The notes under the pieces were generated by a model. It was not told where the DNA came from. It did not search any database and was given only the letters and a program-made list of their open reading frames with translations. A DNA stretch of 64,000 bases from Paracoccus aestuariivivens. Lineage in GTDB: Bacteria > Pseudomonadota > Alphaproteobacteria > Rhodobacterales > Rhodobacteraceae. Position numbers and translations under genes: made by a program. The stretch lies in contig NZ_WMIE01000014.1 in the NCBI RefSeq assembly GCF_009711225.1, positions 1-64,000 on the forward strand, written 5' to 3'. Shown in pieces: positions 38,775 through 49,550 of the stretch; the first letter of the stretch is position 1, and each line of letters begins with the position of its first letter.

Positions 38775-41179
38775 CGCAAATATGCCTCGGTCAGAAGGAC
38801 GGACAGATCAGAGACCTGCTCGGCGATGGCGTCAAGCGCTTCGGTGTCCAGCGTTTCGGGGGTCTGTGTCGCGACCTCGGTCTGGCAGCGCAGGACAGCG
38901 CGGGCCAAGGCGGAATATTCGCCATTGCCGACCGAGCCCGGCAATTCGCTGACCTGCGCCATCATCTGGTCGATCTGATGACGGACCGAGCGGGGGTTCA
39001 GCGGATCAAGCACCAGAAGGTCGATGACCGTCTCGCGCGAGGTGGAAATCGCGTAGCGTTGGCGGTGGGTCAGAACGCTGTCGCCCAGTTCGACGCACAG
39101 ATCCAGCGCGCCGTGGGGGGCATCGGGGCGAGCCAGCGCGGATACCACGCCTGTCATGCCCAAAGCGCGTTCATGCAACCGTCCCAGCGTCAGGAAACGC
39201 CAGCCGTAAAAGCGGTACATGTTCTCATGCACGAGGCCCGAGAATCCGGCGATCTTGCGCAGGATCGCTGACAGCGCACGCGCGGCATCGTCACCGGCCG
39301 CAACCTTGCCCGCCAGCAACTTGGCTGTCTTTTCCAGATCGACAAGTGCTGACCAACCATCGGTCGAAAAGCGGTCGCGCACCTGTCCGGCGCTGCCAAC
39401 GGCGGCAGATAGGGTAGCGATCACGCCCTCGGGGATCGGATCTCCCGGTACGATGCCGTAATCCTCAAGCAGGATGTCCAAGGCGTTCTGCAGCGGCTCG
39501 GCGCCGCGACCGCTTTCGGCCTCGCGGATATGGCGGGCGCGCAGGATGCGGACGACCTGTTCGGTCCGCTCGACATAACGGCCCATCCAGAACAGGTTAT
39601 CCGCCGCCCGCGACGGCAGCGTTGCCGGAGCGTTTCGGCGATATGGTCCGCGCCGCGGCGGGGCCATGGTGATCGCGGGGACCTCGTTTTCGCTGACGAT
39701 CCAGACATCGGCGGCGGCGCCGCCGCGCTGCATGGCAAGCGCCGTCGGGTCCGCCGTTGACCCGATGCGGGCGAAACCACCTGGCATGACCTGCCATCCA
39801 TCCGCGGTGCGGGCCAGAAACACCCGCAGGCTGAGAGGACGGGGCTGGATGCGGCCGTCGATCAATGCGGGTGTCGTAGACAGGCTGACGGTTTCCTGCG
39901 CGACCAGATCCGGACCTTCGGCGGCAAGACGGCGTTCCAGTTCGATCCATTCGAGCGACGAGGCCAGAATCGCCGGCGGATCGTTTTCAAAGGGCAGGCC
40001 GGTATCCAGCGCGCGGCTAAGCGCCATATGGCTGGGGTCGGCCAGAACCGCTTCGCGTTCGGCGGGACTGCCCAGCCACCAGGTCGCGATATTCGGCATG
40101 GCCAGCGGCTGACCGGTCAATAGCGGCGACAGCTTGGGCAGGAACGCCATCATCGCCCGCGCCTCGAGCACGCCCGATCCCAGCGCGTTCAACATACTCA
40201 GACCACCACTTCGCAGGGCCGAGACCATGCCGGGTGTGCCGATACGCGAGGCGGGGTTCAACTCCAGCGGATCGACATAATCGCCATCCATCCGCCGCCA
40301 CAACAGGTCGATGGGGCGCAATCCCGAAACGGTGCGGACCATCAGGCGGCCTTCCTCGACCACCAGATCGTCACCTTGGACCAGCATGAAGCCCAGATAG
40401 CGCGCGATCCATGCCTGTTCGAAATAGGTTTCGTTCCACGGGCCGGGGGTCAGGATCGCGATGCGGGCGTCGCTGTTCAGGGGTTCCTGTAGCAGGCGGT
40501 CGCGGAAATCGCGGAAGAAGCCCGCAAGGCGGTGGACGTTCTGTTCCGAATAAAGATCGGCAAAGGCCCGCGAGGTCGCGACGCGGTTTTCCAGCGCATA
40601 GCCTGCGCCCGAGGGGGCTTGGGTGCGGTCCGACAGCACCCACCACTTGCCTTTCGGGCCGCGTCCGATCTCGAATGCGATGAAATGCAGGTAATTGCCC
40701 ATCCTTGGCTGCACACCGACCATCGGACGCAGCCATTGCGGGTTCGATGCCACAAGCGAGGGCGGCAGATGCCCCGATGCCACCAGTTGGTTCGGCCCGT
40801 ACAGATCGGCCATCACCATTTCCAGTAACTCGGCGCGCTGAATCAGTCCGGCCGAGATTTCCTCCCAATCGGCTTCCGCCATCAGGACGGGGATATGGCT
40901 GAGCGGCCATGGCCGCTCGGTCGAGGCACCGCTGCCATATTGCCGGTAGAACACGCCGGAGTCGCGCAGATACTGGTTCGCGCGCGCCAGCGAGCGCACC
41001 AGATTTTCGGGCGGCAGCTTTTCCAGATGATCGAGCAGCGGCAGCCAGACCGGACGGATTTTCCCATCCGGCCCCAGCATTTCGTCCGGCACGCTTTGCA
41101 GCGCGGCATAGCTATCGATCCCCAGCGTCGCGCGACGGGGTTGGGCGGCGGTTTTCGTTTGTGATCCGGCAGATTCCAT
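38771..41179 (-). CDS. Circularly permuted ATP-grasp / alpha-E fusion protein
   Basis: In this 802-residue protein the N-terminal 480 residues are the circularly permuted type 2 ATP-grasp (DUF404/DUF407) domain, with segments NQYLRDSGVFYRQYG, ILTPGPWNETYFEQAW and VEEGRLMVRTVSGLRPIDLL. The rest is the alpha-E domain (DUF403), marked by RAADNLFWMGRYVERTEQVV. In many genomes the two are separate genes; here they are fused. The ATP-grasp part is predicted to form amide bonds. It is flanked by two transglutaminase-type genes, one overlapping and the other only nine bases away. Confidence 0.9.
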   Translation of the reverse strand: MESAGSQTKTAAQPRRATLGIDSYAALQSVPDEMLGPDGKIRPVWLPLLDHLEKLPPENLVRSLARANQYLRDSGVFYRQYGSGASTERPWPLSHIPVLMAEADWEEISAGLIQRAELLEMVMADLYGPNQLVASGHLPPSLVASNPQWLRPMVGVQPRMGNYLHFIAFEIGRGPKGKWWVLSDRTQAPSGAGYALENRVATSRAFADLYSEQNVHRLAGFFRDFRDRLLQEPLNSDARIAILTPGPWNETYFEQAWIARYLGFMLVQGDDLVVEEGRLMVRTVSGLRPIDLLWRRMDGDYVDPLELNPASRIGTPGMVSALRSGGLSMLNALGSGVLEARAMMAFLPKLSPLLTGQPLAMPNIATWWLGSPAEREAVLADPSHMALSRALDTGLPFENDPPAILASSLEWIELERRLAAEGPDLVAQETVSLSTTPALIDGRIQPRPLSLRVFLARTADGWQVMPGGFARIGSTADPTALAMQRGGAAADVWIVSENEVPAITMAPPRRGPYRRNAPATLPSRAADNLFWMGRYVERTEQVVRILRARHIREAESGRGAEPLQNALDILLEDYGIVPGDPIPEGVIATLSAAVGSAGQVRDRFSTDGWSALVDLEKTAKLLAGKVAAGDDAARALSAILRKIAGFSGLVHENMYRFYGWRFLTLGRLHERALGMTGVVSALARPDAPHGALDLCVELGDSVLTHRQRYAISTSRETVIDLLVLDPLNPRSVRHQIDQMMAQVSELPGSVGNGEYSALARAVLRCQTEVATQTPETLDTEALDAIAEQVSDLSVLLTEAYLR

Positions 41180-41187
41180 GGACCAGA

Positions 41188-44100
41188 CTAGAGGCCCACG
41201 GGTCTGCGCAGGTCAAGAGTCATGGGGAATTCGGGCGAGATTCGTTCGGACTGTGGCCGGAAGGCGTGGCCGGTCGTATGGCCATTGGGTTGGAAGCGGG
41301 CAAGGCGACGGGCCTCGGCCTCGTTCCCGTTGACGGGGAAGGTGTCGTAGTTGCGTCCACCGGGATGGGCGACGTGATAGGTGCAACCGCCCAGACTGCG
41401 GCCCGACCAAATATCCCAGATGTCGAAGGTCAGCGGGGCATCAACACGCAGGACGGGATGGATCGCCGAGGCCGGTTGCCATGCCTTGAAGCGGACGCCC
41501 GCCACGGCCTCGCCCCCGCCCACGGATTGCAGCGGCACGCGGCGGCCGTTGCACAGGACATGGTAGCGGCTCGGGTCCGTGGTGGTCAGCTTGACCTGTA
41601 GCCGCTCGGTCGAACTGTCGGTATAGCGCACCGTGCCGCCGATCGCGCCGGTTTCGCCAAGGACATGCCAAGGCTCAAGGGCTTGGCGCAGTTCCAGATG
41701 CGCGCCCTCGTATTCGACCTCGCCGCAGAAGGGGAAGCGGAACTCGCGGCTGGCCTCGAACCATTCCTCGCTGAGGTCGAAGCCGTGCTGGCGCAGATCG
41801 GCCAGCACATCGCGGAAATCCTGCCAGAGGTAATGCGGCAGCATGAAGCGGTCATGCAAAGCCGTGCCCCAGCGGGTCAGTTCGCCTTTGGCCGGATTGG
41901 CCCAGAAACGTGCGATCAGAGCGCGGATCAGAAGCTGCTGGGCAAGGCTCATGCGGGCATCGGGCGGCATCTCGAAGCCGCGGAACTCGATCAGGCCCAG
42001 ACGCCCCGTGGGGCCGTCGGGGGAGTAAAGCTTGTCGATGCAGATCTCGGCGCGGTGGGTGTTGCCGGTCACATCGGTCAGCATGTTTCGCAGCAAGCGA
42101 TCCACCAGCCAAGGCTGGGGCGGCATCCCTTCTCCGGGGGCGGGGATCTGGGCCAGCGCGATTTCCAATTCGTAAAGCGCGTCGTGGCGCGCTTCGTCGA
42201 TGCGGGGGGCTTGGCTCGTCGGGCCGATGAACAGACCCGAGAAGAGGTAGCTGAGCGAGGGATGCCGGTTCCAATGCAGGATCAGACTGGCCAGCAGATC
42301 GGGACGGCGCAGGAAGGGGCTGTCCATCGTGGTTTGCCCGCCGACGACGACATGGTTGCCGCCGCCGGTGCCGGTATGCTTGCCGTCGATCATGAACTTA
42401 TCCGCACCAAGGCGGCATTGGCGGGCTTCCTCATAGACCGCCGTGGTGACGTCGACGCAATCCTGCCAGTTCTGGGCTGGGTGGATGTTGACCTCGATCA
42501 CGCCGGGATCGGGGGCGACGCGGATCACGTTCAGGCGCGGGTCATGCGGCGGCGCATAGCCCTCGATATGGACCTTCAGGCCAAGGCGCAAAGCGGCGGC
42601 CTCGGCGGCATGCAGGAGATCGAGATAATCCTCGAGCATGGTCACCGGCGGCATGAAGACGCAAAGCCGCCCGTCGCGGGGTTCGACCGTCAGTGCAGTG
42701 CGTACGAAGCCCTCGACCTCGGTAACCGATTGCTCGTTGAAGGATTGCTGTGGGGCATCCGCCACGAAACTGGCGGTGGGTTGCGCCCTGCGGGCGGCCG
42801 CGATTGGAATCGGCTCGGGCAGGTCGGGACGCGCGATGGTCGGGTCCATCGGGTTCACATAGGGATATTGGCCCGCCGTCAGATGCGGCAGGCTGCCCAA
42901 GGGCAGGCGATAGCCGACCGCGCTATCGCCGGGGACGAGGAACATCTTGCCGCGCCGCAACCGCCATGCCTCGGAATGCCATTTTCGCTTGCCAGCGTGG
43001 CCCTGCCAAGGCTGCACCGGCAGGACGAAGCCCACCGGCTCGGTCAGGCCACGATTGAAGACAGTGGCGATGCGGTGGCGCTCTTCGGGGTCTTTCAGCT
43101 TCGAGTTCTCGGGGGTGACGTTCTCGGGCAGGTTCGCCTCTTTGACCAGCCATTCGGCAGGGTCCTCGAAGGCGGGAACGATATTGTCGGTCGGCACGTC
43201 CAACTCGGCGGCGATCTCGCGAAGCAGTTCCTGCGATTGCAGCGGCGTGGCCTTGTGATCGACGCCCTCGGTCGCGATCAGTTCGGGATGCTGCCACACG
43301 GGCTGACCGTCGCGCCGCCAATACAGCGAGAAGGTCCAGCGCGGCAGGCTTTCACCCGGATACCATTTGCCCTGTCCGTAATGCAGGAAGCCGCCCGGTG
43401 CGAAGCGGTTGCGCAAGCGTCGGATCAACTGATCGGCAAGGGTGCGTTTGACCGGACCGACGGCAGCGGTGTTCCATTCGGCGCTTTCGAAATCGTCGAT
43501 CGAGACAAAGGTCGGCTCGCCGCCCATGGTCAGGCGCACATCGCCCGCATTCAGCGCGGCATCGACTTTTTGCCCAAGCGCGTCCAGATTGTCCCAAGCC
43601 GCGTCGCTGAACGGCTTGGTGATGCGCGGATGTTCCGCCACGCGACGGATCTGCATGTCGAAGTCGAATTCGGTATTTGCAACACCAGTATAGCCGCCGC
43701 TGATCGGCGCGGCATTGCGGTAATGCGGGGTTGCGGCCAAGGGGATATGGCTTTCCCCCGTCAGCAGCCCCGAGGTTGGGTCCAGCCCGATCCAGCCCGC
43801 GCCGGGCAGATAGACCTCGGCCCAAGCATGAAGGTCGGTGAAGTCGTGGTCTGTGCCGGATGGCCCATCCAGCGCCTTCAGGTCGGGCTTCAATTGGATC
43901 AGGTAGCCCGAGACGAAACGCGCGGCAAAGCCCAGATGCCGCAGGGTCTGCACCAGCAGCCAGCTTGAATCGCGGCACGAGCCGCTGGCAAGGGTCAGCG
44001 TTTCCTCGGGGTCTTGCACACCCGGCTCAAGGCGGATCGTGTAGTTTACCAATTGCGAGATGCGGGCATTCAGCCAGACGATGAAATCGGTCGTGCGCTG

Positions 44101-44514
44101 TTTCTCGCGCGGGATGCTGTCCAGAAGCTTCTGCAGCGCCGGGCCGGCGGGGTCGGGGCGGCGGTAGATCGACAGATCCTCGACCAGATCTCCGGGATAG
44201 TCGAAGGGCCAGAACTCGGCGCTGTCCTCGGTGAAGAAGTCGAACGGGTTGTAGACGGTCATGTCGGCGACCAGATCGACCTCGATCTTCAACTCGCGGA
44301 CGGGTTCGGGGAAGACGAAGCGGGCAAGCCAATTGCCGAACGGATCAAGCTGGTGGTTCACGAAATGGCCGCCGGGGCTGACCTTCAGCGCATGGGAAAT
44401 CACGCGGGTCCGGCTGTAGGGCGCTGGGCGCAGCCGGATGATCTGTGGGCCAAGGATAACGGGAGCGTCGTATTTGTAATGGGTCAGGTGATAGATGCTG
44501 GCCTTGATCGACAT
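41188..44514 (-). CDS. Transglutaminase / DUF2126 large protein
   Basis: In this 1108-residue protein the first 300 residues are a transglutaminase-like domain with Cys in [14 protein letters not shown], His in DLHAWAEVY and Asp in [10 protein letters not shown]. The rest is DUF2126, which has been proposed to be a glutamine-synthetase-like amidoligase fold; [10 protein letters not shown] and [14 protein letters not shown] are recognisable blocks. The start at 44514 is supported by AGGAAG. It is first in a leftward three-gene operon with the ATP-grasp/alpha-E protein. Confidence 0.9.
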   Translation of the reverse strand: MSIKASIYHLTHYKYDAPVILGPQIIRLRPAPYSRTRVISHALKVSPGGHFVNHQLDPFGNWLARFVFPEPVRELKIEVDLVADMTVYNPFDFFTEDSAEFWPFDYPGDLVEDLSIYRRPDPAGPALQKLLDSIPREKQRTTDFIVWLNARISQLVNYTIRLEPGVQDPEETLTLASGSCRDSSWLLVQTLRHLGFAARFVSGYLIQLKPDLKALDGPSGTDHDFTDLHAWAEVYLPGAGWIGLDPTSGLLTGESHIPLAATPHYRNAAPISGGYTGVANTEFDFDMQIRRVAEHPRITKPFSDAAWDNLDALGQKVDAALNAGDVRLTMGGEPTFVSIDDFESAEWNTAAVGPVKRTLADQLIRRLRNRFAPGGFLHYGQGKWYPGESLPRWTFSLYWRRDGQPVWQHPELIATEGVDHKATPLQSQELLREIAAELDVPTDNIVPAFEDPAEWLVKEANLPENVTPENSKLKDPEERHRIATVFNRGLTEPVGFVLPVQPWQGHAGKRKWHSEAWRLRRGKMFLVPGDSAVGYRLPLGSLPHLTAGQYPYVNPMDPTIARPDLPEPIPIAAARRAQPTASFVADAPQQSFNEQSVTEVEGFVRTALTVEPRDGRLCVFMPPVTMLEDYLDLLHAAEAAALRLGLKVHIEGYAPPHDPRLNVIRVAPDPGVIEVNIHPAQNWQDCVDVTTAVYEEARQCRLGADKFMIDGKHTGTGGGNHVVVGGQTTMDSPFLRRPDLLASLILHWNRHPSLSYLFSGLFIGPTSQAPRIDEARHDALYELEIALAQIPAPGEGMPPQPWLVDRLLRNMLTDVTGNTHRAEICIDKLYSPDGPTGRLGLIEFRGFEMPPDARMSLAQQLLIRALIARFWANPAKGELTRWGTALHDRFMLPHYLWQDFRDVLADLRQHGFDLSEEWFEASREFRFPFCGEVEYEGAHLELRQALEPWHVLGETGAIGGTVRYTDSSTERLQVKLTTTDPSRYHVLCNGRRVPLQSVGGGEAVAGVRFKAWQPASAIHPVLRVDAPLTFDIWDIWSGRSLGGCTYHVAHPGGRNYDTFPVNGNEAEARRLARFQPNGHTTGHAFRPQSERISPEFPMTLDLRRPVGL

Positions 44515-44637
44515 GGTCCGTCCGCTTCCTGTTGCTTGACAAATTGCTAGCAGCGCCATGCGGGGTTTGGAAACCGCGCGAAGGCTCCGCGATGTCCGGC
44601 AGACAGAGATATGGCTAAAAAGCAGGCAGTCGCGCGG

Positions 44638-45813
44638 TCACTCGGGCGTGGAGGGCGCCTTGGCAAGTCGGATCTCGTCCTCGGAAATCTCGCGCTGCCA
44701 TTCGCGCCAGATCGAGACCAGCAGCGCCATCAGCACCGGACCCACGAATAGCCCGACGATCCCAAGGGTCTTGACCCCGCCGATCAGGCCGAAAAATGTC
44801 GGCAGGAACGGCAGCTTGACCGGACCGCCGACCAGAAGCGGGCGGATGGTCTTGTCGACGATGAACAACTCGCACGTACCCCAAAGGAACAGGGCCAGAC
44901 CCGCGACGGGCGATCCGCTGGCCGCCAGATAGGCCGAGACCAGAGTGAATGACAGCGGTGCGCCGCCCGGGATCAGCGCCATGAAGCCGGTGATGACGCC
45001 GAATGTCACCGGCGAAGGAACGCCCGCGATCCAATAGGCGGTGCCTAGAATGACGCCCTCGCCAATGGCGATCAGGGTCATGCCGGTCACGGTCGAACTG
45101 ATCGTGGCGGGGACGACGCGGGACAGGCGGTCCCAGCGGTCGGGCAGGATGCGCGCGCCGACGCGGTCAAGCTGCGCCACCATCCGGTCGCCATCGCGAT
45201 ACAGCACGAACAGCGTGATCAGCATGAACAGCAGCGTTAAAGCCAGATGGAAGGCGAGCGACCCTGCCGTCAGGGCGCCGCGATAGATCGTCCCGATATT
45301 CGAACCCGAGACTGCCTGCACGATTTCGCTGATGCCGCCAGGATGGCCGATATAGGTGCGCCATTGCTCGTCCAGCCAAGGTCCGACCTGCGGCAGGTCG
45401 ATCATCCATGCCGGAGTAGGTGCCCCCGAGGCATTCACAAGGATCGCCCAGTTGATCCATTCGCGCAGCTCCCGAAAGGCATAGACCAGCGCCATCGCGA
45501 TCGGAATGACAAGGAAGCAGACAAGGATCAGCACCATCGCCGTCGCGGTCAACGTGCGGCCAACGCCGAACTGGTAGACTCCGCGCTGGCGCAGCGGCCA
45601 GCTTGCCAGCGCGATCACCGCAGCGGCCAGAACCGGAACCAGAAAGCCGTGGAAGAAATAGACCGAGGCCAGCACGATCCCCAGAAGCAGCCATCTCGCC
45701 GCCGAAATATTGGTCAGAAGCGGCTGGCGGTGCGGACGAAGCCCTGTCGCGCGTACCTGCGCGGCAGTGGTCTTGCTGGTCTTGCGGTCGGTTGCCTCGG
45801 CTGTCGTCATCAT
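44638..45813 (-). CDS. AI-2E family transporter
   Basis: This 391-residue membrane protein has eight or so hydrophobic helices. Residues from about 37 (RWLLLGIVLASVYFFHGFLVPVL) and the GVPSPVTFGVITGFMALIPGGAP block place it in the AI-2E/PerM family, whose members export autoinducer-2 or other small molecules, or act as sodium-proton antiporters. The hydrophilic N-terminal tail of about 35 residues is Thr/Arg-rich. It is monocistronic. Confidence 0.88.
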   Translation of the reverse strand: MMTTAEATDRKTSKTTAAQVRATGLRPHRQPLLTNISAARWLLLGIVLASVYFFHGFLVPVLAAAVIALASWPLRQRGVYQFGVGRTLTATAMVLILVCFLVIPIAMALVYAFRELREWINWAILVNASGAPTPAWMIDLPQVGPWLDEQWRTYIGHPGGISEIVQAVSGSNIGTIYRGALTAGSLAFHLALTLLFMLITLFVLYRDGDRMVAQLDRVGARILPDRWDRLSRVVPATISSTVTGMTLIAIGEGVILGTAYWIAGVPSPVTFGVITGFMALIPGGAPLSFTLVSAYLAASGSPVAGLALFLWGTCELFIVDKTIRPLLVGGPVKLPFLPTFFGLIGGVKTLGIVGLFVGPVLMALLVSIWREWQREISEDEIRLAKAPSTPE

Positions 45814-45934
45814 TCTCGTCCGGTATGCGCGGGTTCACATCATAACAGATCGCACCGGGCTGCAAGCGGCGAATGGGCGGGCAGGGGGGATCGTTTCCTC
45901 ATGTCTGACCGCAAAAAGTGACGCGGTGATGAAG

Positions 45935-47179
45935 TCAGACCGCCCGTTCCGTGGCCAGTGCCAAGCCGTCTACGACGGCGGTGAATGCCTCAGAGCGCTG
46001 AAGATCGGCGGCGGGACACAGGTCGCGCGAGACCCCCGTGACCAGCTCCATCAGGCTTGAGCCGCCGACAAGAATGACGCTCTCGATCTGATCTGGCGTG
46101 ACCTCGGCCAAGGCAAGCGTCTCGCGCGCGGCGGCGGTCAATTCATCGCGATGACTGACAAGTGATGCGTGCAGCGAGGCGGGTGTGACAGCGCAGGACA
46201 AACCCGGCTCGATAAAGCCCATCCGGATGCTGGCGTCGTTGCCGCCGCCATTGGCAGCGATCTTGCCGCGTTCGACCGCGAAGGCCAGCTCATGGCCCAA
46301 TTCCTCGTCCAGTACGGTTACAAGCCGTCCCATGGCTTTACGATCGACCGCAAGCTTTGCCATATCCTGCGCCATGCGGCGGGTCTCGGGCGTATACAGG
46401 AACGGGATGCGCGCCCATGTCGCCAGTTCGGAATAGACCGCATTCGGGACCGGCAGCAGTCCCGCGCCCATTTCGCGTTTCAACTCGCCGCCGTGACCCA
46501 AAGCGGGCATGGCATGGCTCATGGAAACGGCATGGTCGAAATCGGTGCCGCCAAGGCGGATGCCGTGATTGGCGAGGATTTCGGCGCTATCACCGTTGCT
46601 GCGGAAAACCGAGAAATCCGACGTGCCGCCGCCGATATCGACGATCAGCCCCAGACCTCCGGCGCGACCAAGGCCATGCGAGGCAAGGGCGGCTGCCTCG
46701 GGCTCGACAAGAAAGCTGACCTCATCGAAACCGGCGGCAAGATAGCATGCGCGCAGATCGGCTTCGGCCTGCGTGTCACGTTCGGGGTTGTTCGTGTGGA
46801 AATGCACCGGACGGCCCGAGAGCACGCGGCTGAAACGCTTGCCGCTGGAAGCCTCGGCGCGGGATTTGACCTCGCGCAGGAAGTCGGTGACGATGTCGGC
46901 GATGGTGCGGCGTTTGCCGCCGATCAGCCGCTTGTCATGGACGAGCGATGTGCCCAGTACGCTTTTCAGCGCGCGCATGTAGCGACCGTCATCGCCTTCG
47001 ATCAGGGCCTCGGCAGCGGCCGCGCCGATCCGCATGGACCCGCCCCGCGTCGGGAAGAAAACCGCGGTGGGCAAGGTGTCCGCGCCATCCTCGATCGGGA
47101 TGCGACGGATGGCCCCGTCCTGCAGGATCGCAGCCGCGCTGTTCGACGTGCCGAAGTCGATGGCAAGAATGTCGCCCAT
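45935..47179 (-). CDS. Hsp70-like protein, YegD type
   Basis: This 414-residue protein is an actin-like ATPase of the Hsp70 superfamily that lacks the substrate-binding domain. It has phosphate 1 LAIDFGTSNSAAA at 5-17, the phosphate 2 region VDIGGGTSDFSVF and the adenosine motif ILVGGSSLMELV. The length matches E. coli YegD, a DnaK-like protein of unclear role. The start at 47179 follows AGGGACAGG. It is divergent from the cpdB gene. Confidence 0.9.
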   Translation of the reverse strand: MGDILAIDFGTSNSAAAILQDGAIRRIPIEDGADTLPTAVFFPTRGGSMRIGAAAAEALIEGDDGRYMRALKSVLGTSLVHDKRLIGGKRRTIADIVTDFLREVKSRAEASSGKRFSRVLSGRPVHFHTNNPERDTQAEADLRACYLAAGFDEVSFLVEPEAAALASHGLGRAGGLGLIVDIGGGTSDFSVFRSNGDSAEILANHGIRLGGTDFDHAVSMSHAMPALGHGGELKREMGAGLLPVPNAVYSELATWARIPFLYTPETRRMAQDMAKLAVDRKAMGRLVTVLDEELGHELAFAVERGKIAANGGGNDASIRMGFIEPGLSCAVTPASLHASLVSHRDELTAAARETLALAEVTPDQIESVILVGGSSLMELVTGVSRDLCPAADLQRSEAFTAVVDGLALATERAV

Positions 47180-47356
47180 GTCCTGTCCCTTACCGCGAAA
47201 AGCCGAGGCTGATAGCCGCGAATCCGGCACATGACAAGCGGTCAGGCGCGACAAAGCAGATGTCCGCCTGCCGCTCGTTTGTCATTTGACGTTGCCATAC
47301 GGATCGGCAAGCCTCATGCCGGATCAATGCTTTCCGGACCTTGCAGGAGAAACCCC

Positions 47357-49324
47357 TTGTCGCTGTCCCGTCGAAATTTCCTTGTCAGCTCTGCCGCAAT
47401 GGTCGGAGGCGTGGTGCTGCATCCCTTTGCCGCCAAGGCGCAGGCGGGGCAGGCGCATTTGCGCATCCTGTCGACCACCGATCTGCATTGCCACATCTAT
47501 CCCTACGACTATTACGCCGACAAACCGAACGACACCGTCGGTCTGTCCCGCACCGCCAGCCTGATCGAGGCGATCCGGTCCGAGGCGGGAAACTCGATTC
47601 TGGTCGATAACGGGGACTATATCCAAGGCAACCCGCTGGGCGATTACATGGCCTATAAAAAGGGCATGAAGGATGGCGATACCCATCCGGTGATCGCCGC
47701 AATGAACACGCTGGAATTCGACGCAGGCACGGTCGGCAATCACGAGTTCAACTATGGCATGGATTTCCTTGACCATGTGACCAAGACGACGACCCGCCCG
47801 ATTGTCTGCGCCAACTTCGCCCGCAAGCTGGGGGCGAAGCCCGAAGACGACGCACTGGTTTTTCAGCCTTTCACCATCCTCGAGCGACAGTTGCGCGATG
47901 GTGCGGGCAAGGAACGTCCGATCCGCATCGGCCTGATCGGCTTTGTGCCGCCTCAGATCATGCAATGGGATGCGGGCCACCTGCAGGGCAAATACGAAAC
48001 GCGCGACATTATCGAGGCCGCCCGCGTCTGGGTTCCCGAAATGCGTCGGCAGGGTGCCGATGTCGTCATCGCGCTGTCGCATTCCGGCCTTTCGACCGAT
48101 CCGGCGACGCCGGGAATGGAGAACGCATCCTACTACCTTGCCGATATCGAGGGGATCGACGGCATCGTGATGGGTCACGCCCACGGGGTTTGGCCCTCGG
48201 ACGACTATAGTGGCGAGGGGCTGGACCTTCCGACCGGCAAGATCAAGGGCGTGCCTGCCGTCATGGCCGGATTCTGGGGCTCGCATATGGGGCTGATCGA
48301 TCTGCTGCTTGAACATGACGGCAAAGGCTGGAAGGTCGCCGATGCCGTGTCCGAGGCGCGGCCGATCTCGCGCCGGACCGAGGACCGCAAGATCGAGGCC
48401 TTGGTCGGCGATTACGCCCCTGCGCTTGCCGCCGCCAAAGCGGGCCACGAAGCAACGCTGGACTATGTTCGCGCCGAGGTCGGGCAGACCGACGCGCCGC
48501 TGTTCAGCTATTTTGCTCAGGTGGCCGATGATCCGTCGGTGCAGATCGTTTCGCTGGCGCAGCTCTGGTATGTCCGGCAATTGCTGAAAGGCGGCGAATA
48601 CGAGGCCCTGCCGTTGCTTTCGGCTGCGGCGCCTTTCAAGGCAGGCGGGCGCGGCGGGCCGGATTACTACACCGATGTTCCGAAAGGTCCGGTGGCGATC
48701 AAGAACGTGGCCGATTTGTATCTGTACCCGAACACCCTGCAGGTCGTGAAAGTGACCGGAGCCCAACTCAAGGATTGGCTCGAACGCTCGGCAGGGCAAT
48801 TCAACCAGATCACCGCCGGAACCAAGGACGCTCCGCTGCTGAATCCGGACTTCCGATCCTATAATTTCGATGTGATCGACGGCGTGACCTATCGGATCGA
48901 CCTGAGCCAACCGTCCAGATACAATGCCGATGACGGCAAGCTGCTCGATGCCGATGCGAACCGGATCAAGGATCTGGCGTATGACGGCAAGCCCGTCGAT
49001 CCGGCGCAGGAATTCGTCATTGCAACGAATAACTATCGCGCCTCGGGTGGCGGAGAGTTTCCGGGCGCGGATGGTTCGACCGTCATTCTGGCGGCGCCGG
49101 ACACCAATCGCGACGTTCTGGTGCGCTATATCGTCGAACAGGGCACGATCTCGCCCAAGGCGGATGCGAATTGGCGGTTCGCCCCGATTGAAGGGGCCAC
49201 CGCAGTTTTCGAGACCGGCCCCAAAGCCCGCGACTATCTGGAAACCATGCGCGCACGCGACCTCGCCATCGAGGAAATCGGCGAAGGCGAGGGCGGTTTC
49301 ACCCGTTTCCGCATCACACTGTGA
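47357..49324 (+). CDS. cpdB: 2',3'-cyclic-nucleotide 2'-phosphodiesterase / 3'-nucleotidase, Tat-exported
   Basis: CpdB degrades 2',3'-cyclic nucleotides and 3'-nucleotides in the periplasm. The mature protein has a metallophosphatase domain with DLHCHIYPY, NGDYIQGNPL, GNHEFNYG and GHAHG, then a 5'-nucleotidase C-terminal domain (NTLQVVKVTGAQLKDWLE). The start is the TTG at 47357: AGGAGA lies six bases upstream, and it yields a Tat signal, LSRRNFLVSSAAMVGG. Upstream in-frame starts lack a binding site and would bury the twin arginines. 655 residues. Confidence 0.92.
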   Translation: MSLSRRNFLVSSAAMVGGVVLHPFAAKAQAGQAHLRILSTTDLHCHIYPYDYYADKPNDTVGLSRTASLIEAIRSEAGNSILVDNGDYIQGNPLGDYMAYKKGMKDGDTHPVIAAMNTLEFDAGTVGNHEFNYGMDFLDHVTKTTTRPIVCANFARKLGAKPEDDALVFQPFTILERQLRDGAGKERPIRIGLIGFVPPQIMQWDAGHLQGKYETRDIIEAARVWVPEMRRQGADVVIALSHSGLSTDPATPGMENASYYLADIEGIDGIVMGHAHGVWPSDDYSGEGLDLPTGKIKGVPAVMAGFWGSHMGLIDLLLEHDGKGWKVADAVSEARPISRRTEDRKIEALVGDYAPALAAAKAGHEATLDYVRAEVGQTDAPLFSYFAQVADDPSVQIVSLAQLWYVRQLLKGGEYEALPLLSAAAPFKAGGRGGPDYYTDVPKGPVAIKNVADLYLYPNTLQVVKVTGAQLKDWLERSAGQFNQITAGTKDAPLLNPDFRSYNFDVIDGVTYRIDLSQPSRYNADDGKLLDADANRIKDLAYDGKPVDPAQEFVIATNNYRASGGGEFPGADGSTVILAAPDTNRDVLVRYIVEQGTISPKADANWRFAPIEGATAVFETGPKARDYLETMRARDLAIEEIGEGEGGFTRFRITL

Positions 49325-49550
49325 GGAATTTCGCGGGCAGGGAAAATTCTTGCCCGCGACCCTTGCAATAGGTAAAATTATGGAATAATTGCTGACCTAT
49401 ATTGGTTTGAGCTAATTCCGTTGCGCAAACCAGCTATGCAAACGCAATATCAGGACTCGCACGGTGTTTCCATCGGCGCGGTCATCGGCTATGCGCGCCA
49501 AGCGCATCTTCCGCGATGCTCCCCTCCTTGAAATTGCGGACCAGAACGAA

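Noticed and set aside
41665..43968. 767-codon frame antisense to the transglutaminase/DUF2126 gene
   Set aside because: Shadow frame; the minus-strand protein has catalytic motifs and an overlapping operon.
47324..48910. 528-codon frame antisense to cpdB
   Set aside because: Shadow frame of a gene with complete metallophosphatase motifs.
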